Assembly (NCBI RefSeq): GCF_030316765.1 | Contig: NZ_JASZYT010000009.1 | Coordinates: 186,001-250,000, forward strand | Direction: 5' to 3' | Length of the DNA stretch: 64,000 nt | Source: Variovorax saccharolyticus | GTDB lineage: Bacteria > Pseudomonadota > Gammaproteobacteria > Burkholderiales > Burkholderiaceae_C | Shown: positions 9,123 through 17,800 of the stretch, piece after piece | Position numbering within the stretch: position 1 is the first letter of the stretch | Layout of the letters: every line of letters starts with the position of its first letter | Made by a program: the position numbers and the translations under genes | Notes under the pieces: generated by a model | Seen by the model: the letters and a program-made list of their open reading frames with translations, nothing else | What the model was told of the DNA's origin: nothing | Databases searched by the model: none

Positions 9123-9170
9123 GGCGCCTGCCGGGCGGCTCCCGGGTGCGGGGCCGCCGCGCGCGTCGCC

Positions 9171-9926
9171 TCAGATGCGTCGCAGCTTGACGCCGCGGCT
9201 GCGCAGCGCCCGGGCAACGCGCTCGGGCGTTGCCCGGGTGACGGCGAGCAGGCTGATCTCGGCCAGCGGCGCGACGACGAAGGGCGACGCGGCCATCAGT
9301 TTCTCCGGCGACGCGAGCACGATCGTCTCGGCCGCACGCTCGTGCAGCGCACGCTTGACGGCCGCCTCCTCGGCGTCTCCCGTGCTCAGGCCTGCATCAG
9401 GATGGACGCCCGTCACGCCGAGAAAGAACAGGTCGGCGCGCAGGCGCGACGCGGCGTCGATCACCGCCGCACCGACATGGACCATCGAGTGGCGGAACAG
9501 GCGACCGCCCAGCACGATGATCTCGATGCCCGGATGCGCGGCAAGCGCCACCGCCACGTTGGGGCTGTGGGTGACGATCGTCGCTCGCAGGCCCGGCGGC
9601 AACTGCCGCGCGACCTCCAGTGCCGTGGTTCCGCCGTCGAGGATCACGACCTGGCCGGGCTGGATCAGCGAGGCGCCGAAGCGCCCCAGCGCCGCCTTGT
9701 CGGCGACCGACACCTGCTGGCGCACGGCCAGGTCGCCCATCGCGACGGAAGCCGGCAACGCGCCACCATGCACCCGCTGCAGCTTGCCCTCCGCGGCAAG
9801 CTCGCGCAGGTCGCGCCGGATGGTGTCCTCCGAAGTGCCGAGTTCGCCCGCGAGGTCCTTGGCGACCAGTTGGCCTTCGGCGGCGAGGCGGGCGAGCAGC
9901 AGGTTCTTGCGTTGGGTCGTGAGCAT
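9171..9926 (-). CDS. DeoR/GlpR family transcriptional regulator
   Basis: The 251-residue protein has an N-terminal DeoR helix-turn-helix (MLTTQRKNLLLARLAAEGQ, then LGTSEDTIRRDLRELAAEGKLQRVHGGA). A DeoR sensor domain follows (VILDGGTTALEVARQLP, IIVLGGRLFRHSMVHVG, ADLFFLGVTGVHPDAGL). Such sensors bind phosphorylated sugars or polyols. The start at 9926 gives the family length; an upstream in-frame extension would read through the operator repeats. It is divergent from nudK with repeated TGCACGA elements between, so it probably controls itself and nudK. Confidence 0.92.
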   Translation of the reverse strand: MLTTQRKNLLLARLAAEGQLVAKDLAGELGTSEDTIRRDLRELAAEGKLQRVHGGALPASVAMGDLAVRQQVSVADKAALGRFGASLIQPGQVVILDGGTTALEVARQLPPGLRATIVTHSPNVAVALAAHPGIEIIVLGGRLFRHSMVHVGAAVIDAASRLRADLFFLGVTGVHPDAGLSTGDAEEAAVKRALHERAAETIVLASPEKLMAASPFVVAPLAEISLLAVTRATPERVARALRSRGVKLRRI

Positions 9927-9965
9927 GGGAGCGAGGGCGAGGATCTGAAGCGCTTCGCATGATTT

Positions 9966-10018
9966 TGCACGACATTGCACGTTTATCGACATTGCACGAT
10001 ACTGCACGAACTCGCACA
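9966..10018. promoter_or_regulatory. phased TGCACGA direct repeats, probable DeoR operator
   Basis: Copies of TGCACG(A) occur at 9966, 9976, 9993 and 10003, with a degenerate CGCACA at 10013. Spacing within each group is exactly 10 bp, about one helical turn. The array lies between the divergent DeoR gene and nudK. DeoR-type regulators commonly bind direct repeats in their own promoter region. The link to this regulator is inferred from position. Confidence 0.65.
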
Positions 10019-10026
10019 ATCTCGCC

Positions 10027-10677
10027 ATGCCTTCCACCCATACCGATCCCCGTCCTTTCGTCGGCAATGCCCGCCTGCGCATCCTCGAGGAGCGCGTGCT
10101 GGCCCACGACTGGTTCCTGCTGCGCAAGACCACCTTCGAGATCCGGCGCCGCGACGGCCGGGCCCAGGTCGTCAGCCGCGAGACCTACGACCGCGGCAAC
10201 GGCGCGGTGCTGCTGCTGTTCAATCCACAGCGCGGCACGGTGATCCTGACACGCCAGTTCCGCTTTCCGGCCTATGTCAACGGCTGCGCCGACGGCCTGT
10301 TGATCGAGGCCTGCGCCGGGCTGCTGGATGGCGACGACGCCGAGTCGGCGATCCGTCGCGAGGTGGCGGAAGAGACGGGGTTCGTGGTGACCGCGCCGCG
10401 CAAGGTGTTCGAGGCCTACATGAGCCCCGGCTCGGTCACCGAGAAGCTGCACTTCTTCGTCGCCGCCTACGACGACGGGGATCGGCTCGGCGAGGGCGGC
10501 GGTGACGCCGCCGAGGGCGAGGACATCGAGGTGATCGAACTCCCGCTGGCGCGCGCGCTGGAAATGATCGCCGACGGCGAGATCGAGGACGGCAAGACGA
10601 TCATGCTGCTGCAGCATGCGGCGCTGACCGGGCTCGCGAATCTCCAGCAGTCAACGGCAGCTCACCACTGCGGGTGA
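10027..10677 (+). CDS. nudK: NudK-like Nudix hydrolase (GDP-mannose pyrophosphatase)
   Basis: The 216-residue protein has a Nudix box at about 97-119 in the NudK variant form: AGLLDGDDAE, then REVAEETGF. The same AGLLD-D opening is recalled from Escherichia coli NudK. NudK hydrolyses GDP-mannose to mannose 1-phosphate and GMP. Further family segments are GNGAVLLLFNPQRGTVILTRQFRFPAYVNG and YMSPGSVTEKLHFFVA. Its 3' end overlaps the convergent desaturase gene by 16 bases. The ATG at 10027 lies only 9 bases after the last operator-like repeat, so regulator binding could block initiation directly. Confidence 0.85.
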   Translation: MPSTHTDPRPFVGNARLRILEERVLAHDWFLLRKTTFEIRRRDGRAQVVSRETYDRGNGAVLLLFNPQRGTVILTRQFRFPAYVNGCADGLLIEACAGLLDGDDAESAIRREVAEETGFVVTAPRKVFEAYMSPGSVTEKLHFFVAAYDDGDRLGEGGGDAAEGEDIEVIELPLARALEMIADGEIEDGKTIMLLQHAALTGLANLQQSTAAHHCG

Positions 10678-11597
10678 ACCGGCCGGAAGACCGGCCGCCA
10701 CAGGTAGCGGCGCGCGATCTCGACGTAGCCGCGGTAGTAGAAGTTGCCGTTGGCTTCCAGCACCGCGGCACGGTTGCGGCGGAAGTGGCCGGGAATCTCG
10801 TACCACGGCATCGTCGGCGAGCGGTGATGCACATGGTGGAGGTTGTTGTAGAGATAGAGCAGGCCGAACATGGCGTTCGACTCGACGATGGCGACCCGTT
10901 CGTGGGGCGCGTCGCCCCAGCGGTGTTCGGTGAAGGAGCGCAGCGCCCCGAGCATCATGCTCGGATAGACGAAGTACAGCAGGTACTCGCCGAGGCCCAT
11001 GCCGCAGACCCGTGTCACGTACCAGACGATCGGTGCGACGCTGGCCGCATGCACGAGCCAGATCGCGGCATGCGAGAAATCGCCGGCGGCCAGCCGGCCC
11101 GCCTCCGACCACGCCATCTTGAACAGGCGCAGCCAGGGACCCACCGTCACCCGGAAGGCGAGCGTCTGGTTGGCGGCGACGATCGCTCGCCGCAGCGGGC
11201 CGTAGCAGTTCCACGCGGCTGCCGAGTGGTAGACGCTTTCCGTGTCCCGCTCGGGGTGGGTGAGATGGAAATTGACATGGTGGCTGCTGTGGCTGCGGTG
11301 GTACAGCGGGTAGGGAAGCCACAGGTTGAGCGGCGGCCAGACCAGTGCCCAGCGCAGCGGCTTCGGAATGTTGCGCAAGGCGTGGATCGCCTCGTGCTGC
11401 AGCGAGGAGTGAAGTTGACCGAGGCAGCCGCCCATCGCGAAAAGCAGCACACCAGGCACATGCGCATGCCCATGGACCAGCGCTGCCCAGGCCGCATAGA
11501 GCAGCATCGCCAGCACGAGCGTCGGCACCTCGAAATGCCGCCACCAGCGAACGGTGCGGGCAGTGGCCAGGGAGGGCGGGCGGGCGGGCGTGGTCAT
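10662..11597 (-). CDS. membrane fatty acid desaturase
   Basis: The 311-residue integral membrane protein has three histidine clusters expected to hold the di-iron centre: HEAIH (68-72), HRSHSSHH (100-107) and NNLHHVHH (251-258). Hydrophobic spans lie around 25-60, 180-200 and 205-220. It belongs to the membrane fatty-acid desaturase/hydroxylase superfamily. The substrate could be an acyl lipid or a related hydrophobic compound. No electron-transfer partner gene is adjacent. It is monocistronic and convergent with nudK. Confidence 0.88.
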   Translation of the reverse strand: MTTPARPPSLATARTVRWWRHFEVPTLVLAMLLYAAWAALVHGHAHVPGVLLFAMGGCLGQLHSSLQHEAIHALRNIPKPLRWALVWPPLNLWLPYPLYHRSHSSHHVNFHLTHPERDTESVYHSAAAWNCYGPLRRAIVAANQTLAFRVTVGPWLRLFKMAWSEAGRLAAGDFSHAAIWLVHAASVAPIVWYVTRVCGMGLGEYLLYFVYPSMMLGALRSFTEHRWGDAPHERVAIVESNAMFGLLYLYNNLHHVHHRSPTMPWYEIPGHFRRNRAAVLEANGNFYYRGYVEIARRYLWRPVFRPVHPQW

Positions 11598-11772
11598 CGG
11601 AACGGATGCAAGGGGCTGCCTGATGTTGCCGCCGCTGGTCCGATCCGCTTGCGCCCATTGCGCATGAGCACATGCGCAAAGCGTCGTTGTCCGCAGCGCG
11701 CCATTTGCCTACAGTCGCAGGCATCCTCTGGCCTCCGGGCCTCCATGGCGAGCCCGCCTCCTTCGCCTCCCG

Positions 11773-13389
11773 ATGCCCATGGCTTCAACCTTCAGCCGCG
11801 ACGCGTCCATTGCGCCGCAGGCACTCCAGGAAGCGCTGCTGGGCGGCGCTGAACTCGCATTGCTGGACGTGCGCGAGGCGCGCGCCCATGTCGCCGGCCA
11901 TCTCAATCTCGCGCGTCTGGCCCCGCTGTCGACGCTGGAACTCGAGGTGCGGGCGATGGTGCCGCGCCTCGGCACGCCGGTGGTGCTGGTCGACGCCGGC
12001 GACCCCGGGGGACCGGCATCGCGCGCTGCGGCCTTGCTCGGCCGCCTCGGCTACCGGGACGTGCGCGTGCTCGACGGCGGTACCGGCGCCTGGCAGGCCG
12101 CGGGATTGCCGTTGATCGACGGCTACGGAACCTTGGTCAAGGCCTTCGGCGATCGCGTGCGCCTGCACTACGCAACGCCGGCCCTCGGCGGCGACGCCTT
12201 GCGCAAACGCCAGGACGCGGGCCTGCCCGTGACCGTGATCGATGCGCGCCCGGCCGGGGAATACGCCTTCCTGACGCTCCCCGGCGCCAGCAACCATGCC
12301 GGCACCGAACTCGCGCTGCGCCAGTGGCCGGCCGAGCCGCAGGCCCCGCCCTGGGCGGTCAACTGCTTCAGCCGCACGCGCGGCATCATCGCTGCCACCA
12401 CGCTGCGCCTGCTCGGCCATCGGGACGTGCATTTCGTCGAGGACGGCGTGATGCAGTGGGCGCTCGACGGCGCGCCGGTGGTACAGAACGCACGGCCCGG
12501 AATCGAACTGCCGCAAGCCGGCGACGAAGAGCTGCAGCGTCGCGCCGATGCGCTGATCCGGCGCTACGACTTGCCGCTGCTGCGCCCCGATGCGATGCGC
12601 CGTCTGCACGACGCCGACGATCGGACGCTCTACGTCTTCGACCTGCGACCGACGGCCCGCATCGACGATTCGATCGCCGGCGTCCGCGCCGTCCCCGGCG
12701 GCCAGTTGCTGATGCATTTCGAGAACCTGGTCGGCACCCGCCACGCCCGCATCGTGCTGCTCGACGATCCGCACCGGCTGCGCGCGGCGGTCACGGCCTT
12801 CTGGCTGCTCCAGCTGGGCCAGGCCGAGGTCTACATCCTCGACGGTGAACTGCCGGCCGGCTGGCGCGCAGAGGGCCCTCTTCCGGACCCCACCGCGGCC
12901 GGCGTCGGGCCCGGCCTGTCCCCGGCCCGGCTGGCCGCGCTGCTGCGCACCGACCCCGAACGCACGCGGGTCATCGACGTCGGGCCGAGCGCGGATTTCG
13001 AGCGCGCGCACCTTCCGCGCGCACGCTTCCTGCTGCCCTTCACGCTGGATCCACTGGCAGCGCTGCTGCGGGACGCAGATCGCATCGTCTTCAGTTCCCC
13101 CGATGGCCGCGCTGCGCGGCTGGCGGCACGAGACGCGCGCGAGCGCTGGCCCGCGAGCGAGTTCGACTGGCTCGCCGGCGGCACCCTGGCATGGCAGGCG
13201 GCGGAACTGCCGGTCGAGCAGGCCTGGGAACCCGCGCAGCTGCTCACGCCCTTCGAGGACGACTGGGGCTCCGTCATGCGCGTGCCGGCGGCACGCCGGG
13301 ACCGCGCATGGGCCGACTACCTCGCCTGGGAACGCGGCCTCGGCGAACGCGTCGTGCGCGACCCCGCGGTGCGCTTTCGGCTCTGGTAG
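11773..13389 (+). CDS. multi-domain rhodanese-like protein with one active-site cysteine
   Basis: The 538-residue protein is built from four rhodanese-homology modules, each with the LLDVREAR / VIDARPAGEY / VFDLRPTAR / VIDVGPSADFE opening strand. Only module 2 has a cysteine at the catalytic loop (NCFSRTRG, about C198). Modules 1, 3 and 4 have Asp or Ser-type replacements (VDAGDPGG, LDDPHRL, FSSPDGR). Rhodaneses transfer sulfane sulfur; inactive modules may be structural or regulatory. No signal peptide is seen, so it is probably cytoplasmic. Either ATG at 11773 or 11779 could start it. Confidence 0.85.
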   Translation: MPMASTFSRDASIAPQALQEALLGGAELALLDVREARAHVAGHLNLARLAPLSTLELEVRAMVPRLGTPVVLVDAGDPGGPASRAAALLGRLGYRDVRVLDGGTGAWQAAGLPLIDGYGTLVKAFGDRVRLHYATPALGGDALRKRQDAGLPVTVIDARPAGEYAFLTLPGASNHAGTELALRQWPAEPQAPPWAVNCFSRTRGIIAATTLRLLGHRDVHFVEDGVMQWALDGAPVVQNARPGIELPQAGDEELQRRADALIRRYDLPLLRPDAMRRLHDADDRTLYVFDLRPTARIDDSIAGVRAVPGGQLLMHFENLVGTRHARIVLLDDPHRLRAAVTAFWLLQLGQAEVYILDGELPAGWRAEGPLPDPTAAGVGPGLSPARLAALLRTDPERTRVIDVGPSADFERAHLPRARFLLPFTLDPLAALLRDADRIVFSSPDGRAARLAARDARERWPASEFDWLAGGTLAWQAAELPVEQAWEPAQLLTPFEDDWGSVMRVPAARRDRAWADYLAWERGLGERVVRDPAVRFRLW

Positions 13390-13536
13390 CCGCGCCAGCA
13401 CTTCGCGGCGCTGCTGCTCGCGCCGGTTGACCCCCGCCCGCCGCACGGCCAAGAATGCCAACCCCGACCCACCATGGAAGCCCGAAACGCCCGCACGGCG
13501 AGCGCGACGACTTCGTTGAAACAAAGGAGCGCATGA

Positions 13537-13965
13537 ATGGAAACACAAGAGCTGCACCGCGGGCGCCTGATCGATCACATCCAGCTCGTGGTGCGCGATC
13601 TCGCCGCGAGCCAGGGCTTCTACGAGGCCGTGTTGAAGGTGCTGAAGGTTCCGCTGGGCGGCGCCGGCGAGGGCTATTTCTGGGCCGACGAGCTGTTCGT
13701 TTCGACGGCCGACAGCGAGGCCGCGCAGGGCAAGCTCACGGGTCGCCATCACCTGGCTTTCCAGGCCGGGGACAAGGCGACCGTCGATGCCTTTCACAAG
13801 GCGGCGCTCGCGCATGGCGGCACCGACAACGGCCCGCCCGGCGAGCGGCCCTACCACCCGGGCTACTACGCCGCCTTCGTGCTCGATCCCGACGGCAACA
13901 ACATCGAGGCGGTCTTCCACGGCGAGGCCAGGCGCAGCGCGCCCTCGGTCAAGGTGACTTTCTGA
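13537..13965 (+). CDS. VOC family (glyoxalase/dioxygenase-fold) protein
   Basis: The 142-residue protein has a single vicinal-oxygen-chelate fold: IDHIQLVVRDLAASQGFYEAVL, then GRHHLAFQAGDKATVDAFHKAAL and YHPGYYAAFVLDPDGNNIEAVFH. The three likely metal ligands are the early His (IDH), the HHLAF histidine and the final glutamate in NNIEAVF. An AAAGGAG site precedes the ATG. Its stop abuts the convergent AhpD-like gene. Reaction and substrate are unknown. Confidence 0.85.
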   Translation: METQELHRGRLIDHIQLVVRDLAASQGFYEAVLKVLKVPLGGAGEGYFWADELFVSTADSEAAQGKLTGRHHLAFQAGDKATVDAFHKAALAHGGTDNGPPGERPYHPGYYAAFVLDPDGNNIEAVFHGEARRSAPSVKVTF

Positions 13966-14577
13966 TCACGCGCCTGCCGGGGCGGGTCCCGGCTCGCCCA
14001 GCGACAGCATCAACCGGTTGGCCCAGTTGAAGAAGGCCGCGCCGTGGATCACGTCCGAGATCGCGAGATCGTCGAGGCCGACCGCACGCAGTGCCTCGAC
14101 ATGGGTCGGCCCGAAGGCGATCGGCGTCGACGACAGGGCCACCGAGGCCGCGACGATCGCGTCCCAGCGCGGATCGAGCGCCGCGCCCACGCCTTCATCG
14201 AGCAGGCGCTGGACATCGGCCGAACGCGGCGAGAAGTGCGAGGCGAAGCGCGCATGCACCGATGCGCAGTAGATGCAGCCGTTGTAGCGCGAGGTTGCGG
14301 CTGCCGAGAGCTCGCGCTCGGCACGCGGGAGGCCGGCCTCGGGGTTGTAGAAGATGTCCTTGTCGGTGCGGGTGCGGGCGCCGAGGATGTCGGGATCGCG
14401 CGCGAGCAGCATGAAGTACGGCGACTTGGCGCGCGATGCATCGACCAGGCCGGCCAGGTGGCGATCGGTCAGCTGGGACTCGGGCAGCGGTTCGAGCCAG
14501 GGCAGCCAGTCGAGCTGCGCCTGCGTGAAGGCCTTGGGCGGAACGTTGTCCGGGTGCGAGAGGGTTCGGAGGCTCAT
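13966..14577 (-). CDS. AhpD-like alkylhydroperoxidase domain protein (Avi_7169-type)
   Basis: The 203-residue protein has the AhpD redox motif CIYCASVH (C101, C104, H108) with LSAAATSRYNG before it. AhpD-type proteins reduce peroxides through this CxxC. Its length and its place after a CMD protein and a luciferase-like monooxygenase fit the family recalled as alkylhydroperoxidase domain protein, Avi_7169 type. It is the last gene of the minus-strand operon that begins with OsmC at 22900, and lies 16 bases after the preceding stop. Confidence 0.85.
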   Translation of the reverse strand: MSLRTLSHPDNVPPKAFTQAQLDWLPWLEPLPESQLTDRHLAGLVDASRAKSPYFMLLARDPDILGARTRTDKDIFYNPEAGLPRAERELSAAATSRYNGCIYCASVHARFASHFSPRSADVQRLLDEGVGAALDPRWDAIVAASVALSSTPIAFGPTHVEALRAVGLDDLAISDVIHGAAFFNWANRLMLSLGEPGPAPAGA

Positions 14578-14593
14578 GGGGGGGGGGTTGGGG

Positions 14594-15094
14594 TCAGGCG
14601 GCGGTGGCAGGAGCGGCCTGGGCCGCGAGCGAGCGCAGGCCGACGACCACCCGGATCTGGAAGCTCAGGAAGGCGACCAGCTGCGACAGCGTGACGATGT
14701 CGGTGGTCGACCAGCCGGCATCGAGCAGGGCCTGGAGGTCTGCGGCCCTGGCATCGCGCGGATGCAGCACCAGCAGGTGCGCGTGCACCAGCGCAGCGGC
14801 CAGCCGCGCGCCGCCTTTGGCAGCGCCCACCCGCGACAGCCCCTCGGCATAGAAGGCCGCCAGTTCGGCCTGCCCGTGCAGTCCGGCCACGAAGACGGCG
14901 ACGGTGAAACGCTCGGCGCCGATGAACTGCGAAGCCTCGCCGGCGGCCGGCGCGGCCGGCTCGAACAGCGCCAGATAGCTTTGCTGGGCATGCAGGCGCG
15001 CCTGCGGACGATTCGCGCGGAGGGTGTCGAGGGTGTCGCCGGACACAGTGCCGGTGAGGTGGTCGATCACGTCCGGAATGCTGGACAAGGTCAT
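14594..15094 (-). CDS. CMD domain protein (Avi_7170-type)
   Basis: The 166-residue protein has a carboxymuconolactone-decarboxylase-like helical core (FIGAERFTVAVFVAGLHGQAELAAFYAEGL, LLDAGWSTTDIVTLSQLVAFLSFQIRVVVGL). It contains no cysteine, so unlike its downstream neighbour it cannot act through a CxxC pair. This fits the family recalled as CMD domain protein, Avi_7170 type, which pairs with an AhpD-like partner. The start at 15094 overlaps the previous gene's stop (ATGA), indicating translational coupling. Confidence 0.85.
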   Translation of the reverse strand: MTLSSIPDVIDHLTGTVSGDTLDTLRANRPQARLHAQQSYLALFEPAAPAAGEASQFIGAERFTVAVFVAGLHGQAELAAFYAEGLSRVGAAKGGARLAAALVHAHLLVLHPRDARAADLQALLDAGWSTTDIVTLSQLVAFLSFQIRVVVGLRSLAAQAAPATAA

Positions 15095-16137
15095 GCGATG
15101 GCCTGTTGGGTTGAAAGAGAAGATGAACGGGTCTTCGCCGGTCCCTGCCAGCCGAGCGCGGGCGCGACCTCGGTGGCGATGAGCTCGATCGAGCGCAGGA
15201 TGTGGCGATGCGGCGGATCCACCGAATGCACCTGGCACACCAGGTCGGTCACCTGCGCGAGGGTGGGATCGGCCCGCAGCGAAGCGATCACCTCGGACGG
15301 CGTGCCGACATGCACGTCCTGGCGCGCGATCAGCTCGTCCAGCGACGCATCGGCGCCGGGACGGTCCGGGCCGGCCTGGCGGGCCAGGCTTCGGCGCAGG
15401 CCCTCCTCGGCCAGGCGGCGCGCGAGCGCGCGGTCGTCGGCGACAAACACCGAGCGCGATCCCACGATGCGCTCGGCGCGTCCCGCGGGCAGCGCCGCGC
15501 GATAGGCCTCGATGATCGGCAACTGCAGGTCGGCGAGCGTGGCCTCGGGTGCCTCCGGCGCACGCGGCTGCGTGCGCGACAGCATCAGGCCGTCTCCGGC
15601 CAGCCCGGCCCGGGCACCGCCCGTGACCGAGAAGCTGGCCTGCCAGATCCGGTCGAGCAGCTGCGGCGAGGAGGGATAGAGCCGATCGCCGCCGGGAAGC
15701 GGCCGCCCGGCCCAGGCGTCGCGCACCAGCGCGAGGTGCTTCGCGAAGACCTCCGCGCGCTGCTCGCTCTGCAGGCCGAAGGCCGTAAAGGAAGACGGCG
15801 TGCCGCCGGTACCGACGCCGAACTCCAGCCGCCCGCCCGCGATCAGGTCGAGCACCAGCGCGTCCTCGGCGACGCGCACCGGGTTCTCCAGCGGCAGCGT
15901 GACGATGCCGGTACCGAGCCTGATGCGCTGCGTGCGCGCCGCCACCCAGGCCAGGAAGACCAGCGGCGAAGGCAGGCCGCCCTCCGCCTCGTGAAAGTGA
16001 TGCTGAGCGACCCAGGCCGCATCGAAGCCGAAGGCCTCGGCATGCACGATCTGCTCGGTGACCAGGCGCAGGCGCTCGGCGGCGGTGGCGTCGTCAAGAA
16101 GCCTGCTGAAGAAGCCCAGGCGTCGGAGTTTGGACAA
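15091..16137 (-). CDS. luciferase-like FMN-dependent monooxygenase (KPN_01858-type)
   Basis: The 348-residue protein has the bacterial luciferase-like TIM barrel: GFDAAWVAQHHFHEAEGG, IRLGTGIVTLPLENPVRVAEDALVLDLIAGGRLEFGVGTGG. Such enzymes use reduced flavin and oxygen to oxidise a substrate, sometimes cleaving C-S bonds. A TTG at 16137, with AAGGA nine bases upstream, gives a family-like N-terminus (SKLRRLGFFSRLLD). This start lies 44 bases inside the end of the ATPase gene. The context fits the family recalled as the KPN_01858-type luciferase-like monooxygenase. Substrate is unknown. Confidence 0.87.
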   Translation of the reverse strand: MSKLRRLGFFSRLLDDATAAERLRLVTEQIVHAEAFGFDAAWVAQHHFHEAEGGLPSPLVFLAWVAARTQRIRLGTGIVTLPLENPVRVAEDALVLDLIAGGRLEFGVGTGGTPSSFTAFGLQSEQRAEVFAKHLALVRDAWAGRPLPGGDRLYPSSPQLLDRIWQASFSVTGGARAGLAGDGLMLSRTQPRAPEAPEATLADLQLPIIEAYRAALPAGRAERIVGSRSVFVADDRALARRLAEEGLRRSLARQAGPDRPGADASLDELIARQDVHVGTPSEVIASLRADPTLAQVTDLVCQVHSVDPPHRHILRSIELIATEVAPALGWQGPAKTRSSSLSTQQAIA

Positions 16138-17800
16138 GATGAGAGTTCCTTTTGCCGGGGATGGCATCGATGAGTTCACGCGTGTAGGGACTGCGGGGCC
16201 GGAGGAAGACCTCCTCCACGCGGCCCGAGTCGACCTGGCGCCCGTGCTGCAGCACCGACACCGTGTCCGCGATCTGGCGCACCACCGCGAGGTCGTGCGA
16301 GATGAAGAGATAGGTGAGGCCGAGCTCCGCCTGCAGGCGCTCGAGCAATTGGAGGATCTGGGCCTGCACCGTGACGTCGAGCGCGGAGACCGCCTCGTCG
16401 AGCACCAGCACCTGCGGCTCGAGAACCAGCGCGCGGGCGATCGCCACGCGCTGCCGCTGGCCGCCCGAGAGCGCATGCGGCCGTCGCTGCCGCACCGCGC
16501 CCGGCAGGCCGACACGCGCGAGGATCTCGCTCACCCGGCGCTTGCGCTCCGATGCCTCCAGGGGCTCGAAGTTGCGCAGGGGCTCCTCGATGATCTCGAA
16601 GATGGTCTGCCGCGGATCGAGCGATCCGAACGGGTTCTGGTAGACCAGCTGGATCCGGCGACGGAAGCGGCGCAGCGCCTCGACGCGCAGGCCCGCCAGA
16701 TCGGTGCCCTCGATCAGGATGCGTCCTGCGGTCGGCTGGCGAAAGCCCACCACGTCGCGGATCGTGGTGGTCTTGCCGGAGCCGGACTCGCCCACGATCG
16801 CATGCGTCGTGCCGCGCCGGACGCGGAACGACACGCCATCGACTGCACGGAACACCGTGCCGCGCGCGCCGCCGATGGCGAACTCGTGCACCAGGTCCTC
16901 GACCACGATCGCGAACTCGCTCTGGTCCTGCAGCGCCGGTCCGGCTTGCGGCCGCTCGGGCCGGAAGGCCGCCAGCGCGAGCGACGGTGCGTCCGACAGC
17001 AGTTGCCGCGTGTAGGCACTGCGCGGCTGGCGCAACAGCGCCGGGGTCGGTCCCTGCTCCTGGATGCGTCCGCCCTGGAGCACCACGATCCGGCTGGCGC
17101 GGTCGCTCGCCACGCCGAGGTCGTGAGTCACCAGCAGCACCGCGGTGCCGAAGGCCAACCGCAGCTCGTCGATCAGGTCGAGGATGCGCTTCTGCACGGT
17201 CACGTCGAGGGCACTGGTCGGCTCGTCCGCGATGATCAGGGCCGGCTGCAGCGCGATCGCGATCGCGATCAGCACGCGCTGCTTCATGCCGCCCGACAGC
17301 TCGTGCGGATACTGGCGCGCCCGCAGTTCGGGTTGCGAGAGCCCGACGCGCGCCAGCAGTTCGACCACCCGTTCGTCGAGCAGGCGGCGCTCGACCCGGC
17401 GGTGGATGCGCAGGATCTCGGCCACCTGCTCGCCGACCGTGCGCACCGGGTTCAGCGAACTCGTCGGGTCTTGCGGAATCAGGCTCACGGTGCTGCCGCG
17501 GATGCCGTCGAAGCGCTTGTCGGACCAGCCCGCGACATCGGTGCCGTTGAGGCGGATCGCCCCATGCTCGAGCTGGCCGTTGGCCGGCAGCAGGCCGATG
17601 ACGGCCTGCGCCGTGGTCGTCTTCCCCGACCCCGACTCGCCCACCAGCGCCACGATCTCGCCCGGATGGATGGCGAAGGACACGTCGTGCACCACGCGGT
17701 GCAACTGGTCCTTGTCGCGGTAGCCGATCGCGAGCCGGTCAACCTCGAGCACCGGCGACACCGCGAGGCCCTCGGGCCTGAGGGCGACGACGCTGCTCAC
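16094..17800 (-). CDS. dipeptide/nickel-type ABC transporter, fused double ATP-binding subunit
   Basis: The 568-residue protein has two complete nucleotide-binding domains, a DppD/DppF-like fusion. Each has a GESGSGKT Walker A. The signatures are LSGGMKQR and LSGGQRQR. Walker B is ADEPTSALD in the first domain and LDEAVSALD, with Ala replacing Pro, in the second. It powers the two permeases encoded just upstream. The GTG at 17800 overlaps the permease stop (GTGA), so translation is coupled. The C-terminus (TPTPGLLQQAS) extends over the start of the monooxygenase gene. Confidence 0.93.
   Translation of the reverse strand: MSSVVALRPEGLAVSPVLEVDRLAIGYRDKDQLHRVVHDVSFAIHPGEIVALVGESGSGKTTTAQAVIGLLPANGQLEHGAIRLNGTDVAGWSDKRFDGIRGSTVSLIPQDPTSSLNPVRTVGEQVAEILRIHRRVERRLLDERVVELLARVGLSQPELRARQYPHELSGGMKQRVLIAIAIALQPALIIADEPTSALDVTVQKRILDLIDELRLAFGTAVLLVTHDLGVASDRASRIVVLQGGRIQEQGPTPALLRQPRSAYTRQLLSDAPSLALAAFRPERPQAGPALQDQSEFAIVVEDLVHEFAIGGARGTVFRAVDGVSFRVRRGTTHAIVGESGSGKTTTIRDVVGFRQPTAGRILIEGTDLAGLRVEALRRFRRRIQLVYQNPFGSLDPRQTIFEIIEEPLRNFEPLEASERKRRVSEILARVGLPGAVRQRRPHALSGGQRQRVAIARALVLEPQVLVLDEAVSALDVTVQAQILQLLERLQAELGLTYLFISHDLAVVRQIADTVSVLQHGRQVDSGRVEEVFLRPRSPYTRELIDAIPGKRNSHLVQTPTPGLLQQAS

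Noticed and set aside
11785..13920. Minus-strand frame of about 711 codons opposite the rhodanese and VOC genes
   Set aside because: Both plus-strand genes have convincing domains. The antisense frame spans two genes and an intergenic region without any start context.
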